DNA from: Pseudomonadota bacterium
GTDB taxonomy: Bacteria > Pseudomonadota > Gammaproteobacteria > Pseudomonadales > Moraxellaceae
Assembly: GCA_023393635.1 (NCBI GenBank)
Contig: JAEWKT010000013.1
Location: 1 to 64,000, forward strand
Direction: 5' to 3'
DNA: 64,000 nt
Shown: in pieces, positions 35,674 to 45,176 of the stretch
How positions within the stretch are numbered: the first letter of the stretch is position 1
Layout: each line of letters starts with the position of its first letter
Translations under genes and position numbers: made by a program
Notes under the pieces: model-generated
Databases searched by the model: none
The model's input: the letters and a program-made list of their open reading frames with translations, nothing else
What the model was told of the DNA's origin: nothing

Positions 35674-37053
35674 TTAGACAGTGGCTTTTGCCACCAAATT
35701 AATGTGTCGTGTTAATTGCTCAAATGTTTGAATTTCTTCTTCCAGTAATGCCAGCAAGCTTTGCACGCGTGGTAACACATGACGACATGCGGTAATGCCG
35801 ACTTCTAATTTATCTAAATAACTGGTTAAGGTAATATTTAACGCCTGACCATCCATTAACACAGAAGCAGGATATAAGGCATCAAGTTGTGCGCCATTCC
35901 AATATAAGGGCTCGCGTGGGCCTGGCACATTAGAAATCACCAGATTAAATGCCTGACGTCGTGGCAAAACACCTGAAATAAGGTTTAAGCCAGCCATGGA
36001 ATAAATCACACCGCTATAGCCAAGAATTTCGGTAGGATTCATACGGCTAAAACGTTTTTTGGAATTTTCAACACTACGCTTAATGATATTTAATCGTTCC
36101 ATCGGATCGCCTTTATGCGTACCCAGATTGGCTAAAATCATAGAAATCTGGTTGCCAACCGTACTGTCATCTTGACGTAACGAAATAGGTACCATGGCAA
36201 TTAGGGGTTTTTTAGGCAAGGCGCGCTGACCAATTAAGTACGAGCGCAATGCCCCAGAGCATACTGCAAGGACCACATCATTAATGGTCACATTCAGTTT
36301 TTTGGCAATCATACGAAAGCGTTCTAGCTCATAAGACTGTGCTGCAAAGCGACGGGACGCGCTAATAGGCTGATTAATAATACATTTTGGTGCCTGAAAC
36401 GTAGAAACATAATCAGGATTTTTGCCCATTTCCTTAAATACGGTATCGGCAAGTTCGCGGCTTAAATTTGGAATGGTTTGTACTTGCTGGCCAATTAAAC
36501 GTAAAAATTTAGTGGTTTTGCTGATGGCATTACTAGAGGAACGTTTTAACTTATTATTTTTAACCGCCCATGGTGGAACAATGCTGTTTTCTGTGGGTGA
36601 GTGTGATAGCGATTTTTCAAGCAGCCGCATACCTGCCACGCCGTCAACCATGGCATGATGCATTTTAAAGTACATGGCAAACCGATTGCCCTCAATACCC
36701 TCAATAATATGACATTCCCAGAGTGGTTTGGCACGGTCAATCAAAGCACTGTGTTCTTGCGATACATAGACTAATAATTCACGGATACGACCAGGGTGAG
36801 GTAAGGAGATATGACGGAAGTGTTGATCAAGATCAAACTCTTCATCTTCACCCCAAAGTAAGCCCTTTAACACCTGGTTAAATGGGGCCACAGGCACAGC
36901 GCGTGAGTTGCGAATATCTTCAACCAATTGATGGACAAAATCGACTGGCGCATTTTCTGGCAGTTTGAATAAAAATAAACCGCCCACATGCATAGGCTGC
37001 TGACGTTTTTCTAGCGACAAAAAGATAAAGTCGACGGGGCTAAGCGGACGCAT
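35674..37053 (-). CDS. Wax ester synthase / acyl-CoA:diacylglycerol acyltransferase (WS/DGAT)
   Basis: A bifunctional acyltransferase that joins fatty acyl-CoA to fatty alcohols (wax esters) or diacylglycerol (triacylglycerol), the last step of storage-lipid synthesis. The catalytic HHxxxDG motif is His132-His133-AMV-Asp137-Gly138. NDVVLAVCSGALR and ISNVPGPREPLYWNGA are also present. From MRPLSPVDFIF the sequence closely follows the Acinetobacter baylyi enzyme, with the same length (459). ATG 37053 has GGAGAGG six bases upstream; an in-frame TTG earlier overlaps that site. It is a single gene with its own terminator. Storage-lipid accumulation by the host is a reasonable inference. Confidence 0.96.
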   Translation of the reverse strand: MRPLSPVDFIFLSLEKRQQPMHVGGLFLFKLPENAPVDFVHQLVEDIRNSRAVPVAPFNQVLKGLLWGEDEEFDLDQHFRHISLPHPGRIRELLVYVSQEHSALIDRAKPLWECHIIEGIEGNRFAMYFKMHHAMVDGVAGMRLLEKSLSHSPTENSIVPPWAVKNNKLKRSSSNAISKTTKFLRLIGQQVQTIPNLSRELADTVFKEMGKNPDYVSTFQAPKCIINQPISASRRFAAQSYELERFRMIAKKLNVTINDVVLAVCSGALRSYLIGQRALPKKPLIAMVPISLRQDDSTVGNQISMILANLGTHKGDPMERLNIIKRSVENSKKRFSRMNPTEILGYSGVIYSMAGLNLISGVLPRRQAFNLVISNVPGPREPLYWNGAQLDALYPASVLMDGQALNITLTSYLDKLEVGITACRHVLPRVQSLLALLEEEIQTFEQLTRHINLVAKATV

Positions 37054-37383
37054 GTTAAACCTCTCCAAGGTATAGTTTCTTTTCTAATTGTTCAATTTAC
37101 TGAACAGTACAATCCATTAAGATCAAGACTGGTTTCATAAACTGTAAGACAATATTGGTATTGTAGCATGAGAAGTAATTGAAGCCTGTGGTTATCTTAA
37201 TAGAACCAAAGTAAGCGTAATTGATTATATTATATATGCTTTTGCCCAAGTATTTACTAAAATTACACCATGATCTGATAGAAATTAAGTAAGAAAATAT
37301 ATTGTTAGACAATATTTGAGGGTAGAATAACCCCTGCTTAGTAGTTTGATTCTAAGCAGGTTTTAGCGATACACGCTAATTTA
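37054..37383. other. 330-bp AT-rich gap between wax-ester synthase gene and cysH
   Basis: It holds the hairpin at 37333-37360 near cysH and otherwise AT-rich DNA that must contain the leftward promoter of the wax-ester synthase gene. No gene is seen. Confidence 0.5.
37333..37360. terminator. Hairpin downstream of cysH
   Basis: CCTGCTTAG (37333-37341) and CTAAGCAGG (37352-37360) form a 9-bp perfect stem 24 bp beyond the cysH stop. The T-run is better on the plus strand (TTTT) than on the minus strand, so termination of cysH is likely but not certain. Confidence 0.55.
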
Positions 37384-38118
37384 TTAAGATTCAATATTGC
37401 CTGCATGTAAGCCACACTCTTTTTTGGTAGCTTCTTCCCACCACCAGCGTCCTTCACGTTCGTGCTGATTGGGTAAAACGGGTCGTGTGCAGGGCTCGCA
37501 ACCAATTGAAACAAAACCCTTTCCATGCAGTGGATTAAACGGTACTTCCATCATGCGAATATAATTCCAGACATCACTGCTCGTCCAGTTTGCAAGTGGG
37601 TTATATTTGATCAGTTGTTTATTAGGCCCTGAAAACCCAGCATCAGCTTGAATCACAGGAATTTCAGTGCGTGTATCAGGGCTTTGATCTTTACGCTGGC
37701 CAGTAATCCAGCCATCTAGCGTGGCTAATTTTTTGCGTAATGGCTGTACTTTACGAATACCGCAACATTCTTTGTGGTCATCGACATAAAAGCTAAATAA
37801 ACCTTTTTCATTCACCATGGACTGGACAGCTTCGGCTTCTGGAAAGCAGAACTCAATTTGAATACCGTAATGCTTACGCACAGTTTCCATAAATTCATAA
37901 GTTTCGGCATGCAATCTGCCAGTATCCAGACTAAATACCCGAAATGGCTTACCCAAGCGCGATGCCATATCAATTAGTACCACATCTTCTGCACCACTAA
38001 ATGAAATGGCAATCTCGCCTGACTGGCTTAAAGCAAGCTCAAGAATTTCACGCGGCGAGCGTTGGTCGTATTGCTGCGCTAAAGCGTCTATTTCATTAAT
38101 GATTGGAATGACAGTCAT
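37384..38118 (-). CDS. cysH: Adenylyl-sulfate (APS) reductase, [4Fe-4S] type
   Basis: This reductase converts activated sulfate to sulfite. Cys118-Cys119 and Cys207-x-x-Cys210 form the CC...CxxC set that holds a [4Fe-4S] cluster and marks APS rather than PAPS specificity. The catalytic Cys235 is in KKECGLH near the C-terminus. The PP-loop-like SFSGAEDVVLID is at about 39-50. ATG 38118 with AGGAG upstream gives 244 residues. With CysN lacking a working APS kinase, the pathway here would run sulfate, APS, sulfite without PAPS. It is a single gene about 6 kb from cysD-cysN. Confidence 0.95.
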   Translation of the reverse strand: MTVIPIINEIDALAQQYDQRSPREILELALSQSGEIAISFSGAEDVVLIDMASRLGKPFRVFSLDTGRLHAETYEFMETVRKHYGIQIEFCFPEAEAVQSMVNEKGLFSFYVDDHKECCGIRKVQPLRKKLATLDGWITGQRKDQSPDTRTEIPVIQADAGFSGPNKQLIKYNPLANWTSSDVWNYIRMMEVPFNPLHGKGFVSIGCEPCTRPVLPNQHEREGRWWWEEATKKECGLHAGNIES

Positions 38119-38367
38119 GGATGCTCCTGGCAAAACGGCTGGAAGATGAGTGAAACGGCAACAGTTCAGTGTAAATAAGCAACGATTTAAAGCGACTTAA
38201 TTATAGAAGATTATGCCGCTATTTTTTAGGAGATAGGGCTTTAAAAGTAAAATAAAACCTTTTTATAAAGTGAGTAGGGGGTTAGGGACTCGACCCATGC
38301 CAAAAAGCAGGTTACAGTGGCGCGCATTGATTTGACATGTTTAATATTTTGAAGATTTGGAGTCAGC

Positions 38368-38985
38368 ATGGAATTGGTATGTTTAGATTTAGAAGGCGTT
38401 TTAGTTCCCGAAATCTGGATTAACTTCGCCAAAAAAACAGGGATTAAGGAATTAGAAGCCACCACGCGTGATATTCCTGATTATGACGTGCTCATGACGC
38501 AGCGTCTTAATATATTGCGTGAACATAATCTTGGACTGCCAGATATTCAAGCAGTGATTGCTGACATGGGGCCGTTTCCAGGCGCTAAAGAGTTTGTAGA
38601 GTGGGTTAGTACGCATTTTCAACTGATTATTTTATCCGATACTTTTTATGACTTTGCTCATCCGTTAATGCGTCAACTAGGTTGGCCGACTATTTTTTGC
38701 CATAAGTTAGAAGTAGATGACAAAGGCTTAATCACTGATTATAAATTACGCCAGCCTGATCAAAAGCGTGAAGCAGTCAAAGCATTCCATCAGCTTAATT
38801 TTAGAGTAATTGCAGCAGGCGACTCTTATAATGACACCACCATGCTGGGTGAAGCTGATCATGGTTTCTTATTTGATGCACCTGATAATGTCATTGCAGA
38901 GTTTCCACAGTTTCCAGCAATTCATGGCTATGAGGCATTAAAAGAAGCGATTCGTGCAGTGTCACAGCGTGATATTCCAGCTTAA
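38368..38985 (+). CDS. thrH: Phosphoserine phosphatase / homoserine phosphotransferase ThrH
   Basis: A HAD-superfamily enzyme that, in Pseudomonas, removes phosphate from phosphoserine and can pass it to homoserine. HAD motifs are CLDLEGVLVPEIW (motif I, here D-x-E rather than the common D-x-D, as in ThrH), LSDTFYDF (motif II), a lysine in QPDQKREAV, and AAGDSYNDTTML (motif IV). The 205-residue length matches the family. GGAG lies seven bases before the ATG. It is a single gene with its own terminator. Confidence 0.95.
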   Translation: MELVCLDLEGVLVPEIWINFAKKTGIKELEATTRDIPDYDVLMTQRLNILREHNLGLPDIQAVIADMGPFPGAKEFVEWVSTHFQLIILSDTFYDFAHPLMRQLGWPTIFCHKLEVDDKGLITDYKLRQPDQKREAVKAFHQLNFRVIAAGDSYNDTTMLGEADHGFLFDAPDNVIAEFPQFPAIHGYEALKEAIRAVSQRDIPA

Positions 38986-38997
38986 AAAGTCTTTGTT

Positions 38998-39035
38998 AAA
39001 AAAGCCACTTACCTGAAAAGAGAAGTGGCTTTTTT
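38998..39035. terminator. Intrinsic terminator downstream of thrH
   Basis: AAAAAAGCCACTT pairs perfectly with AAGTGGCTTTTTT over 13 bp around a 12-base loop, ten bases past the thrH stop. Confidence 0.88.
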
Positions 39036-39102
39036 ATGCGTACTATTTTATAGAGCATTTTCTAGAAATAGCCTTCAGCCTGAGTCACAAAATCTGGACA
39101 GT

Positions 39103-39136
39103 AAAAAAGGGCGCAGTTTATAACCACGCCCTTTTT
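39103..39136. terminator. Intrinsic terminator downstream of the FadL-type porin gene
   Basis: AAAAAGGGCG and CGCCCTTTTT form a 10-bp stem 20 bp past the convergent porin stop. Read leftwards it ends in a T-run. Confidence 0.85.
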
Positions 39137-39156
39137 AGTGTTTTTAACTGGTTATC

Positions 39157-40710
39157 TTAGAAGCGATAGCCCAGTTTTAAACCATAAGCAATCGCATGGT
39201 TGTCACTAAAGTCGGCAACATAAGCATTGGTACCAGCTTGAGCACCAGTTTGCGCTTTAGCATCGCCTAACCAGAAGTATTTAACACCGCCTGCAACAAA
39301 ATAATTAGCTGCTGGGCTATATTGAATACCTAAACCAGTGTTCCAGTAACCTTCTGTTGGCCCTAAAGTGGATACAGGATTACCTGCACCAGAGTCCCAA
39401 CCTACAGACACGTTACCAGCCCATTTGTCGTTAAGCTTACGACCTACACCAACGTTAGCAGACCATTGGTCATCAGAGTATTCAACTAAATTAAAGCCAT
39501 TTGGCTGGCCTACTAAACCACCTACTGCTTTAGAAAGTAAGCCAAACTTGTATGGTTGAATTGAGAAGTTAGACCACTCTACCCAACGTACGTTAGCAAA
39601 GGCCACTGTGTCGGCCATGATGCCAGTTTGGAAGTCAAAGTTTACTGATTGCGGTGTGGTAATTGAGGTTTTACCTTGCGCGTTAGCAATCGTTGCAGGG
39701 TTTTGGCCTAATAGAGCCAAAGCACCAAGTGTTGGTACAGTTTCTTTCACATTGATGTCGTAATCAATTTCAGAGCGATAGGTTAAAGACGCTTTCAATG
39801 CAATTTCAGGAATCTGAAAAGCCAGACCTGCTAACCAGCCCCAGTCACCAGTTTCTGGAATGCTGGCATCATAGCCATTATATAAGCTATAACCCTGGCC
39901 TCGTAGGCTAAGGTCGCCTTTAACAGTTTGGTATACTGGACCTGCGTACAAATTCCAGTTTTCATTCGGCTGAAAACCAAACAAGAAAGACAAGTTTTGA
40001 GTATCTACAGATACTTGTGTACCACCGCCTGTACCGCCAACAGTCTGGTTTACTGCAGCAAGGCCAGCATCAACTCTTTGAGTTACAGTCTGGGTCACTT
40101 GATCAGTAATTGCCTGGGTTACACCTGCTGTAATGGCACCAAGTTGTTGAGGGTTAGCACGAATACCAGCTTCTACTTGTGCTTGGGTCGCCCCTGCTGG
40201 TGCTGCACCACTTGCAATTGCTGCGGCTGCTTGCTGGCTTACAGTAGCGTTAACTAGGGGAGTAAGGTTTTCATTTAAAGCAGCTGGCAGGTTAGCAGTA
40301 ACGTTTGCAGTAATTTGACCTTGACGGATACCTGCCAATTGATCAGCACCTAAAATGGTATCAGCAGGAGAGGCAACAAAAATATTGTTACCAGAGTATT
40401 TGGCATCTGCACCAAATGGTTGGTCATACAAAATACCAAACGAAAAATTGCTGGTTGGTTGTAATTTAATGGCTGCTTGAGGGAATACATAGTCATTGGC
40501 CATATCGCCAATATTTCGGTTAGTTGGACTAGTACCAGCTTCTCTTCCTGATACATCTGGGTCAAGAATAGAAAAACCAGCTTCAGCATAGTTTCCTGGC
40601 TGTAAGAATGCGGCTATCGACTGTCCAGAGCGGTCTAATGCCGCAGCAAATACGCTGGAGGCTGGAACAATAGTAAGCGCAATGGCAGCGGCGAGGGACT
40701 TCATTTTCAT
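39157..40710 (-). CDS. FadL/OmpP1-type outer-membrane transporter with extended insert
   Basis: A predicted 14-strand outer-membrane channel for long-chain fatty acids or other hydrophobic substrates. A signal peptide ends near VFAAA. The family N-terminal hatch region (ALDRSGQSIAAFLQPGNYAEAGFS) follows, and the protein ends with GYRF, the C-terminal aromatic needed for outer-membrane assembly. The 517 residues exceed the usual 430-450 because of an Ala/Gln/Thr/Val-rich insert at about 120-232 with no aromatic beta-strand pattern. ATG 40710 with GGAAAG upstream is preferred over ATG 40725. The downstream, oppositely oriented fadH fits a fatty-acid uptake and oxidation role. Confidence 0.9.
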   Translation of the reverse strand: MKMKSLAAAIALTIVPASSVFAAALDRSGQSIAAFLQPGNYAEAGFSILDPDVSGREAGTSPTNRNIGDMANDYVFPQAAIKLQPTSNFSFGILYDQPFGADAKYSGNNIFVASPADTILGADQLAGIRQGQITANVTANLPAALNENLTPLVNATVSQQAAAAIASGAAPAGATQAQVEAGIRANPQQLGAITAGVTQAITDQVTQTVTQRVDAGLAAVNQTVGGTGGGTQVSVDTQNLSFLFGFQPNENWNLYAGPVYQTVKGDLSLRGQGYSLYNGYDASIPETGDWGWLAGLAFQIPEIALKASLTYRSEIDYDINVKETVPTLGALALLGQNPATIANAQGKTSITTPQSVNFDFQTGIMADTVAFANVRWVEWSNFSIQPYKFGLLSKAVGGLVGQPNGFNLVEYSDDQWSANVGVGRKLNDKWAGNVSVGWDSGAGNPVSTLGPTEGYWNTGLGIQYSPAANYFVAGGVKYFWLGDAKAQTGAQAGTNAYVADFSDNHAIAYGLKLGYRF

Positions 40711-41097
40711 TTGTCGTCTTTCCATGATGGTTGAAATAATTAGATAGCACTATGAACTTTAGCGCACTTTCTGCAGCTAGTGTATAACATTTGTTTTAGG
40801 ACGCCTATATCGCGTAAGTCATAAATATAAAATGAATAACAAAAAATGTTCGCTCGCTCATTAAAGCAGCACTTTTAAATGATATTGGTGCTTGAGGGAG
40901 CTAAAGTTAAAAACTATTCTGGCTTATGGCAGACAATAGTTGAATAAAAAGCAAGTGGAACAAATAACTGATATGGCTGACTCACAGGTCACTGACAGAC
41001 CTTTGCTGTTTAATTAAACTACCATTTATCATCAATATTTTTATTACACTTTATTTTTAAGTTTATAACCGCCATTTTTTCATATCTGAGATTGCTT
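40711..41097. other. 387-bp gap between FadL-type porin gene and fadH
   Basis: This is the divergent promoter region for both genes. I looked for a PsrA- or FadR-like operator and found no convincing one. No gene is seen. Confidence 0.45.
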
Positions 41098-43128
41098 ATG
41101 AAACCGTATTCGCATTTGCTTGAGCCTTTAGACCTTGGCTTTACCCAGCTTAAAAACCGCGTAGTGATGGGTTCAATGCATATTGGACTTGAAGACCGTT
41201 TTTATAATTATCCCAAACTGGCCGCTTATTTTGCTGAGCGCGCTAAAGGCGGGGTGGGACTCATGATTACTGGTGGTATTTCTCCAAACCGTCAGGGTTG
41301 GTTGCTACCTGCTGGTGGAACCATGAATACCTTGGGTGATGCCTTAAATCATCGCTTGGTAACTCATGCAGTGCATCGGCATGGCAGCAAAATTTTAATG
41401 CAGATTTTACATTCTGGACGTTACGGTTATCAGCCATTTGTGGTGTCTTCTAGTCCTATTAAGTCACCCATTTCCATGTTCAAGCCAAGGGCGATGAGCA
41501 GTAAGGATATCTGGTCAACTATCGATGATTTTGCCCGTTGTGCCAAGCTTGCTAAATATGCTGGCTATGATGGGATTGAAGTTATGGGTTCGGAAGGTTA
41601 TTTACTGAACCAGTTTTTAAGTCGCCATGTAAATCAGCGTGATGATGAGTGGGGCGGGCCGATTGAAAACCGCATGAAAATTGCAGTGGAAATTGTAAAG
41701 GCAATTCGTCAGGCGGTTGGTGAGAAATTTATTATTTCATTTCGTTTGTCGCTGCTGGATTTAGTGCATGATGGCAACACCATGGCTGAAGTAGTCACTA
41801 TTGCTCAAGCACTGGAGCAAGCAGGGGTCAGCATTTTAAATACGGGCATTGGCTGGCATGAAGCGCGTGTGCCCACTATTGTTACTTCTGTACCCCGTGC
41901 GGCTTTTGTCGATGTTACCGCCCATGTGAAGCAATATGTTTCTATTCCTGTGATGGCTTCTAACCGCATTAATATGCCGCAAACTGCCGAGCAAATTCTG
42001 ATAGAGGGCAAGGCTGATTTAATCCAAATGGCACGTCCATTTCTGGCCGATCCAGACTGGGTCAATAAAGTGGCCACTAACCGTATTGATGAAATTAACA
42101 CCTGCATCGCCTGCAACCAGGCCTGCCTGGATCATGCTTTTGAAAATAAACGCGGTACGTGCCTGGTCAATCCGCGTGCAGGTTATGAAACTGAACTGGT
42201 GTATGTCAAAACCCGTAAACCACGTCGTATTGCAGTGGTTGGTGGCGGTGTTGCAGGCATGTCGGCTGCTACCATTGCAGCAGGTCGTGGTCATCAAGTC
42301 ACGTTATTTGAAGCCAATACAAGTGTTGGTGGGCAGTTTAATTTGGCCAGGGTGATTCCAGGCAAAGAAGAGTTTCATGAAACAATTCGCTACTTTAAAA
42401 CCATGCTCAATAAAAATGGCGTAGAGGTACGTTTAAGCACACGGATAAATCGCGATCAGCTGGAACGTGAAGGCTATGATGACGTGGTGATTGCCACTGG
42501 AATTATGCCGCGTCCCTTAAAGTTAGAAGGTGCGGAACTACCTCATGTACTCAGTTATCCAGAAGTGCTACGTGGTGCACCTGTCGGTCAGCGCGTGGCC
42601 GTGATTGGCGCGGGTGGCATAGGTTTTGATGTCAGCGAATATTTGTTGCACAACCCCGCATTGCCGCAACCACAACCGTTGGCAGACTGGCAGCGCGAAT
42701 GGGGTATTGATGCTGAGGCGAATTATGATACGGAAGGTGGCCTGGTTCGCCCACAGGTAGAAGCGCCCTATCGCCAAATTTACTTATTGCAGCGTAAGAC
42801 CACCCCAGTAGGAGCAGGGCTTGGTAAAACGTCTGGCTGGGTGCATCGGGCACAGCTCAAAAAACATGGCGTGCGTATGTTGCGCGGTGTGAGCTATGAT
42901 GCGATTACCACAGAAGGCCTATGGATTACAGTAAATGGCCAAAGCCAGTTGCTTCGGGTGGATACTGTAGTGGTATGTGCTGGCCAGGAATCTGTCCGTG
43001 ATTTAATGCCTAAAGACGATGAGAAACTTGGCGCGCGTTATCATTTAATTGGTGGTGCATCGCTTGCTGCCGAGTTGGACGCCAAACGTGCCATCCGTGA
43101 AGGAGCCGAGTTGGCAGCTCGCTTGTAA
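41098..43128 (+). CDS. fadH: 2,4-dienoyl-CoA reductase (NADPH) FadH-like
   Basis: FadH reduces 2,4-dienoyl-CoA so that unsaturated fatty acids can go through beta-oxidation. The protein has an N-terminal TIM barrel of the old yellow enzyme type with FMN (LLEPLDLGFTQLKNRVVMGSMH). A [4Fe-4S] cysteine cluster follows (CIACNQACLD, then CLVNP). The C-terminal FAD/NADPH module has VVGGGVAGMSAA and AVIGAGGIGFDV. With ATG 41098 it has 676 residues, close to E. coli FadH (672); a TTG two codons earlier is less likely. It ends at a strong terminator. Confidence 0.93.
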   Translation: MKPYSHLLEPLDLGFTQLKNRVVMGSMHIGLEDRFYNYPKLAAYFAERAKGGVGLMITGGISPNRQGWLLPAGGTMNTLGDALNHRLVTHAVHRHGSKILMQILHSGRYGYQPFVVSSSPIKSPISMFKPRAMSSKDIWSTIDDFARCAKLAKYAGYDGIEVMGSEGYLLNQFLSRHVNQRDDEWGGPIENRMKIAVEIVKAIRQAVGEKFIISFRLSLLDLVHDGNTMAEVVTIAQALEQAGVSILNTGIGWHEARVPTIVTSVPRAAFVDVTAHVKQYVSIPVMASNRINMPQTAEQILIEGKADLIQMARPFLADPDWVNKVATNRIDEINTCIACNQACLDHAFENKRGTCLVNPRAGYETELVYVKTRKPRRIAVVGGGVAGMSAATIAAGRGHQVTLFEANTSVGGQFNLARVIPGKEEFHETIRYFKTMLNKNGVEVRLSTRINRDQLEREGYDDVVIATGIMPRPLKLEGAELPHVLSYPEVLRGAPVGQRVAVIGAGGIGFDVSEYLLHNPALPQPQPLADWQREWGIDAEANYDTEGGLVRPQVEAPYRQIYLLQRKTTPVGAGLGKTSGWVHRAQLKKHGVRMLRGVSYDAITTEGLWITVNGQSQLLRVDTVVVCAGQESVRDLMPKDDEKLGARYHLIGGASLAAELDAKRAIREGAELAARL

Positions 43129-43151
43129 AATTTAAATATTCATTCACACAT

Positions 43152-43197
43152 AAAAAAGCCCTGAACATGATTTGATACCATGATTCAGGGCTTTTTT
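43152..43197. terminator. Bidirectional intrinsic terminator between fadH and htpX
   Basis: AAAAAAGCCCTGA (43152-43164) pairs with TCAGGGCTTTTTT (43185-43197), a 13-bp perfect stem between two convergent genes. Confidence 0.9.
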
Positions 43198-43225
43198 GAG
43201 CTTTTTAGCTGACTATATATCTCAC

Positions 43226-44122
43226 TTAGTGGACATTTAATTGCTGCAAAGCAGCCACACGTTGCTCAATGCTAGGGTGGCTATGAAATAGGGCAGCAAC
43301 ACTAAAACGCTGTTCCTGACCTGCATTAATGGCAAATGCTTTCATTTCCTGTGGCATCTGGTCTGGCATTTGTTGCTCATCTTGTAAACGTAATAAGGCT
43401 GAAATCATAGCCTGTTTACCTGCCAAGCGCGCGCCAGCTTCATCCGCACGATATTCGCGCAGACGTGAAAACCACATCACAATGGCAGAAGCTAAAATGC
43501 CCAGAACAATGTCCATGACAATACTGGTAATAAAGTATCCAATGCCTGGGCTGTCGCTTTCGTTTTTAAATACGTTGCGGTCAACAAAGTTACCAATAAT
43601 GCGTGCAAAGAACATCACAAAGGTATTCACCACGCCTTGAATCAGTGCCAAAGTCACCATGTCGCCATTAGCCACATGACCAATTTCATGTGCCAATACA
43701 GCACGCAGCTCATCCTGGTTCATGCGCTCAAGCAAGCCAGTAGATACAGCTACCAAGGCATCATTTTTATTCCAGCCCGTGGCAAACGCATTGGATTGAT
43801 AGCTTGGAAAAACCCCCACTTCAGGCATCTTGATGCCAGCACGACTGGATAAATCGGCAACCGTACTGATTAACCATTGTTCAGCGGCATTTTGGGGTGT
43901 TTCAATCACTTGCGTGCCCGTGGTTTTTTTAGCAATAAACTTGGACATGAGCAAGGAAATGATGGAACCCACCATACCAAACACAAAGCAGAACACCAGC
44001 AGGCTGGTATAATTCATCCCGCCAGCACTATGAATAGACCCAACACCCAACACTGACAGGATAATCCCAACCACTACCAGTACCGCGAGGTTGGTTAGCA
44101 AAAACAAACCAATCCGCATCAT
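43226..44122 (-). CDS. htpX: Membrane protease HtpX
   Basis: HtpX is an inner-membrane zinc metalloprotease (M48) that helps clear misfolded membrane proteins with FtsH. Two N-terminal helices (about 4-28 and 38-60) precede the catalytic HEIGH motif at His145-His149. The third ligand is in EYRADEAGA. Two more hydrophobic stretches follow the HExxH helix. The 298-residue length matches the family (about 290-300). Adjacent ATGs at 44122 and 44119 are both possible. No heat-shock promoter was obvious upstream. Confidence 0.96.
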   Translation of the reverse strand: MMRIGLFLLTNLAVLVVVGIILSVLGVGSIHSAGGMNYTSLLVFCFVFGMVGSIISLLMSKFIAKKTTGTQVIETPQNAAEQWLISTVADLSSRAGIKMPEVGVFPSYQSNAFATGWNKNDALVAVSTGLLERMNQDELRAVLAHEIGHVANGDMVTLALIQGVVNTFVMFFARIIGNFVDRNVFKNESDSPGIGYFITSIVMDIVLGILASAIVMWFSRLREYRADEAGARLAGKQAMISALLRLQDEQQMPDQMPQEMKAFAINAGQEQRFSVAALFHSHPSIEQRVAALQQLNVH

Positions 44123-44302
44123 GTACGCATACCTCTTAAAATAATTGCTGAATAAAGAATTGCTGTTAGCACTGCAAGCCCTAACCTAATGCAGTTAAAG
44201 TAGAGCTTTATTAAGGATTTTCAATAGAAAGAGCAAAAGGCTGAGCAAAAAATAAGGTTTTTTTAAATAAAATTAAGATGGCGTTAAGCTAATAGATGGT
44301 AC

Positions 44303-44335
44303 GACTCACCGCCTGATTGTCTTAGGCTGTGAGTC
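44303..44335. terminator. Inverted repeat just downstream of the lytic transglycosylase gene
   Basis: GACTCAC (44303-44309) and GTGAGTC (44329-44335) pair with an inner CCT/AGG, eight bases past the stop. The minus-strand tail lacks a T-run, so terminator function is uncertain. Confidence 0.4.
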
Positions 44336-44342
44336 ATTCTGA

Positions 44343-45176
44343 TTAATAATTTTCAATATTAGAAGCAGTATACACGCCATCTACGGTATAGATTTTCATT
44401 GCTGCGTTACTGGTGCGAACAGGTGCAACTTGTGCCACGGTATTGTAATGAGTAGGGTTAGCCGCGCTGCTAACAGGCATGACAGACGTTGCAGCACTCA
44501 TTGAACCTGCATAAAGGTTTTTATAGCGGCTCATCACCCGCTTAACGTAATCTTGTGTTTCACGAAATGGAGGAATGCCACGATATTTATCAACGTTGCC
44601 TTCACCTGCATTATAAGCTGCCAAGGCAAGCTCTGTATTATAGTTAAAACGTTTTAGCAAAAACTTTAAATACTTGGCAGCCCCTAATACGTTTTGTGCA
44701 GGGTCATAGGCATTATTCACTGCAAAACGACGCGCTGTAGCGGGCATTAACTGCATTAAGCCTTGCGCCCCTACAGGAGAGCGTGCGTTTGGATTAAAAC
44801 CAGACTCGGTGTGCATGACAGCCTTAATTAAGCCTGAATCTAATTGATGGGCATGTGCTGCCTCAGCAATAATACCATCATACAGGTTTTTATTTTTGCT
44901 ATAACTTGGTAGCACAGCAGATTCGCTGCCGCCCCAGTTTTTATAGCTGTGTACATTGGTATCAGCATAATAAGTAACTTTTACTTGCTTGTTATATTCT
45001 TTAAAGCCTTTGTCATTCACCACGTTAGTGAGCAGGGTGTCACCATTATTATTTTTATAAACATATAAGTTACCTGCATGGGCATTTATACCTGCGCCGA
45101 ACAAAGCACTTGAGATTGAAAATAATAAAAAAGGCTTAAAAGATAAAAACTTGTTTAAAGAGAGTTGAATCTTCAT
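44343..45176 (-). CDS. Periplasmic lytic transglycosylase (SLT domain)
   Basis: A peptidoglycan-cleaving enzyme that cuts MurNAc-GlcNAc bonds to leave anhydro ends. After a signal peptide (to about residue 35) comes a small DUF4124-like region (NLYVYKNNNGDTLLTN). The soluble-lytic-transglycosylase domain follows: MHTESGFNPNARSPVGAQGLMQLMP holds the catalytic Glu124, and ALAAYNAGEGNVDKYRG is the second signature. The C-terminal 60 residues are low-complexity. No lipobox is present, so it is probably soluble in the periplasm. A subfamily name is not assigned. Confidence 0.9.
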   Translation of the reverse strand: MKIQLSLNKFLSFKPFLLFSISSALFGAGINAHAGNLYVYKNNNGDTLLTNVVNDKGFKEYNKQVKVTYYADTNVHSYKNWGGSESAVLPSYSKNKNLYDGIIAEAAHAHQLDSGLIKAVMHTESGFNPNARSPVGAQGLMQLMPATARRFAVNNAYDPAQNVLGAAKYLKFLLKRFNYNTELALAAYNAGEGNVDKYRGIPPFRETQDYVKRVMSRYKNLYAGSMSAATSVMPVSSAANPTHYNTVAQVAPVRTSNAAMKIYTVDGVYTASNIENY

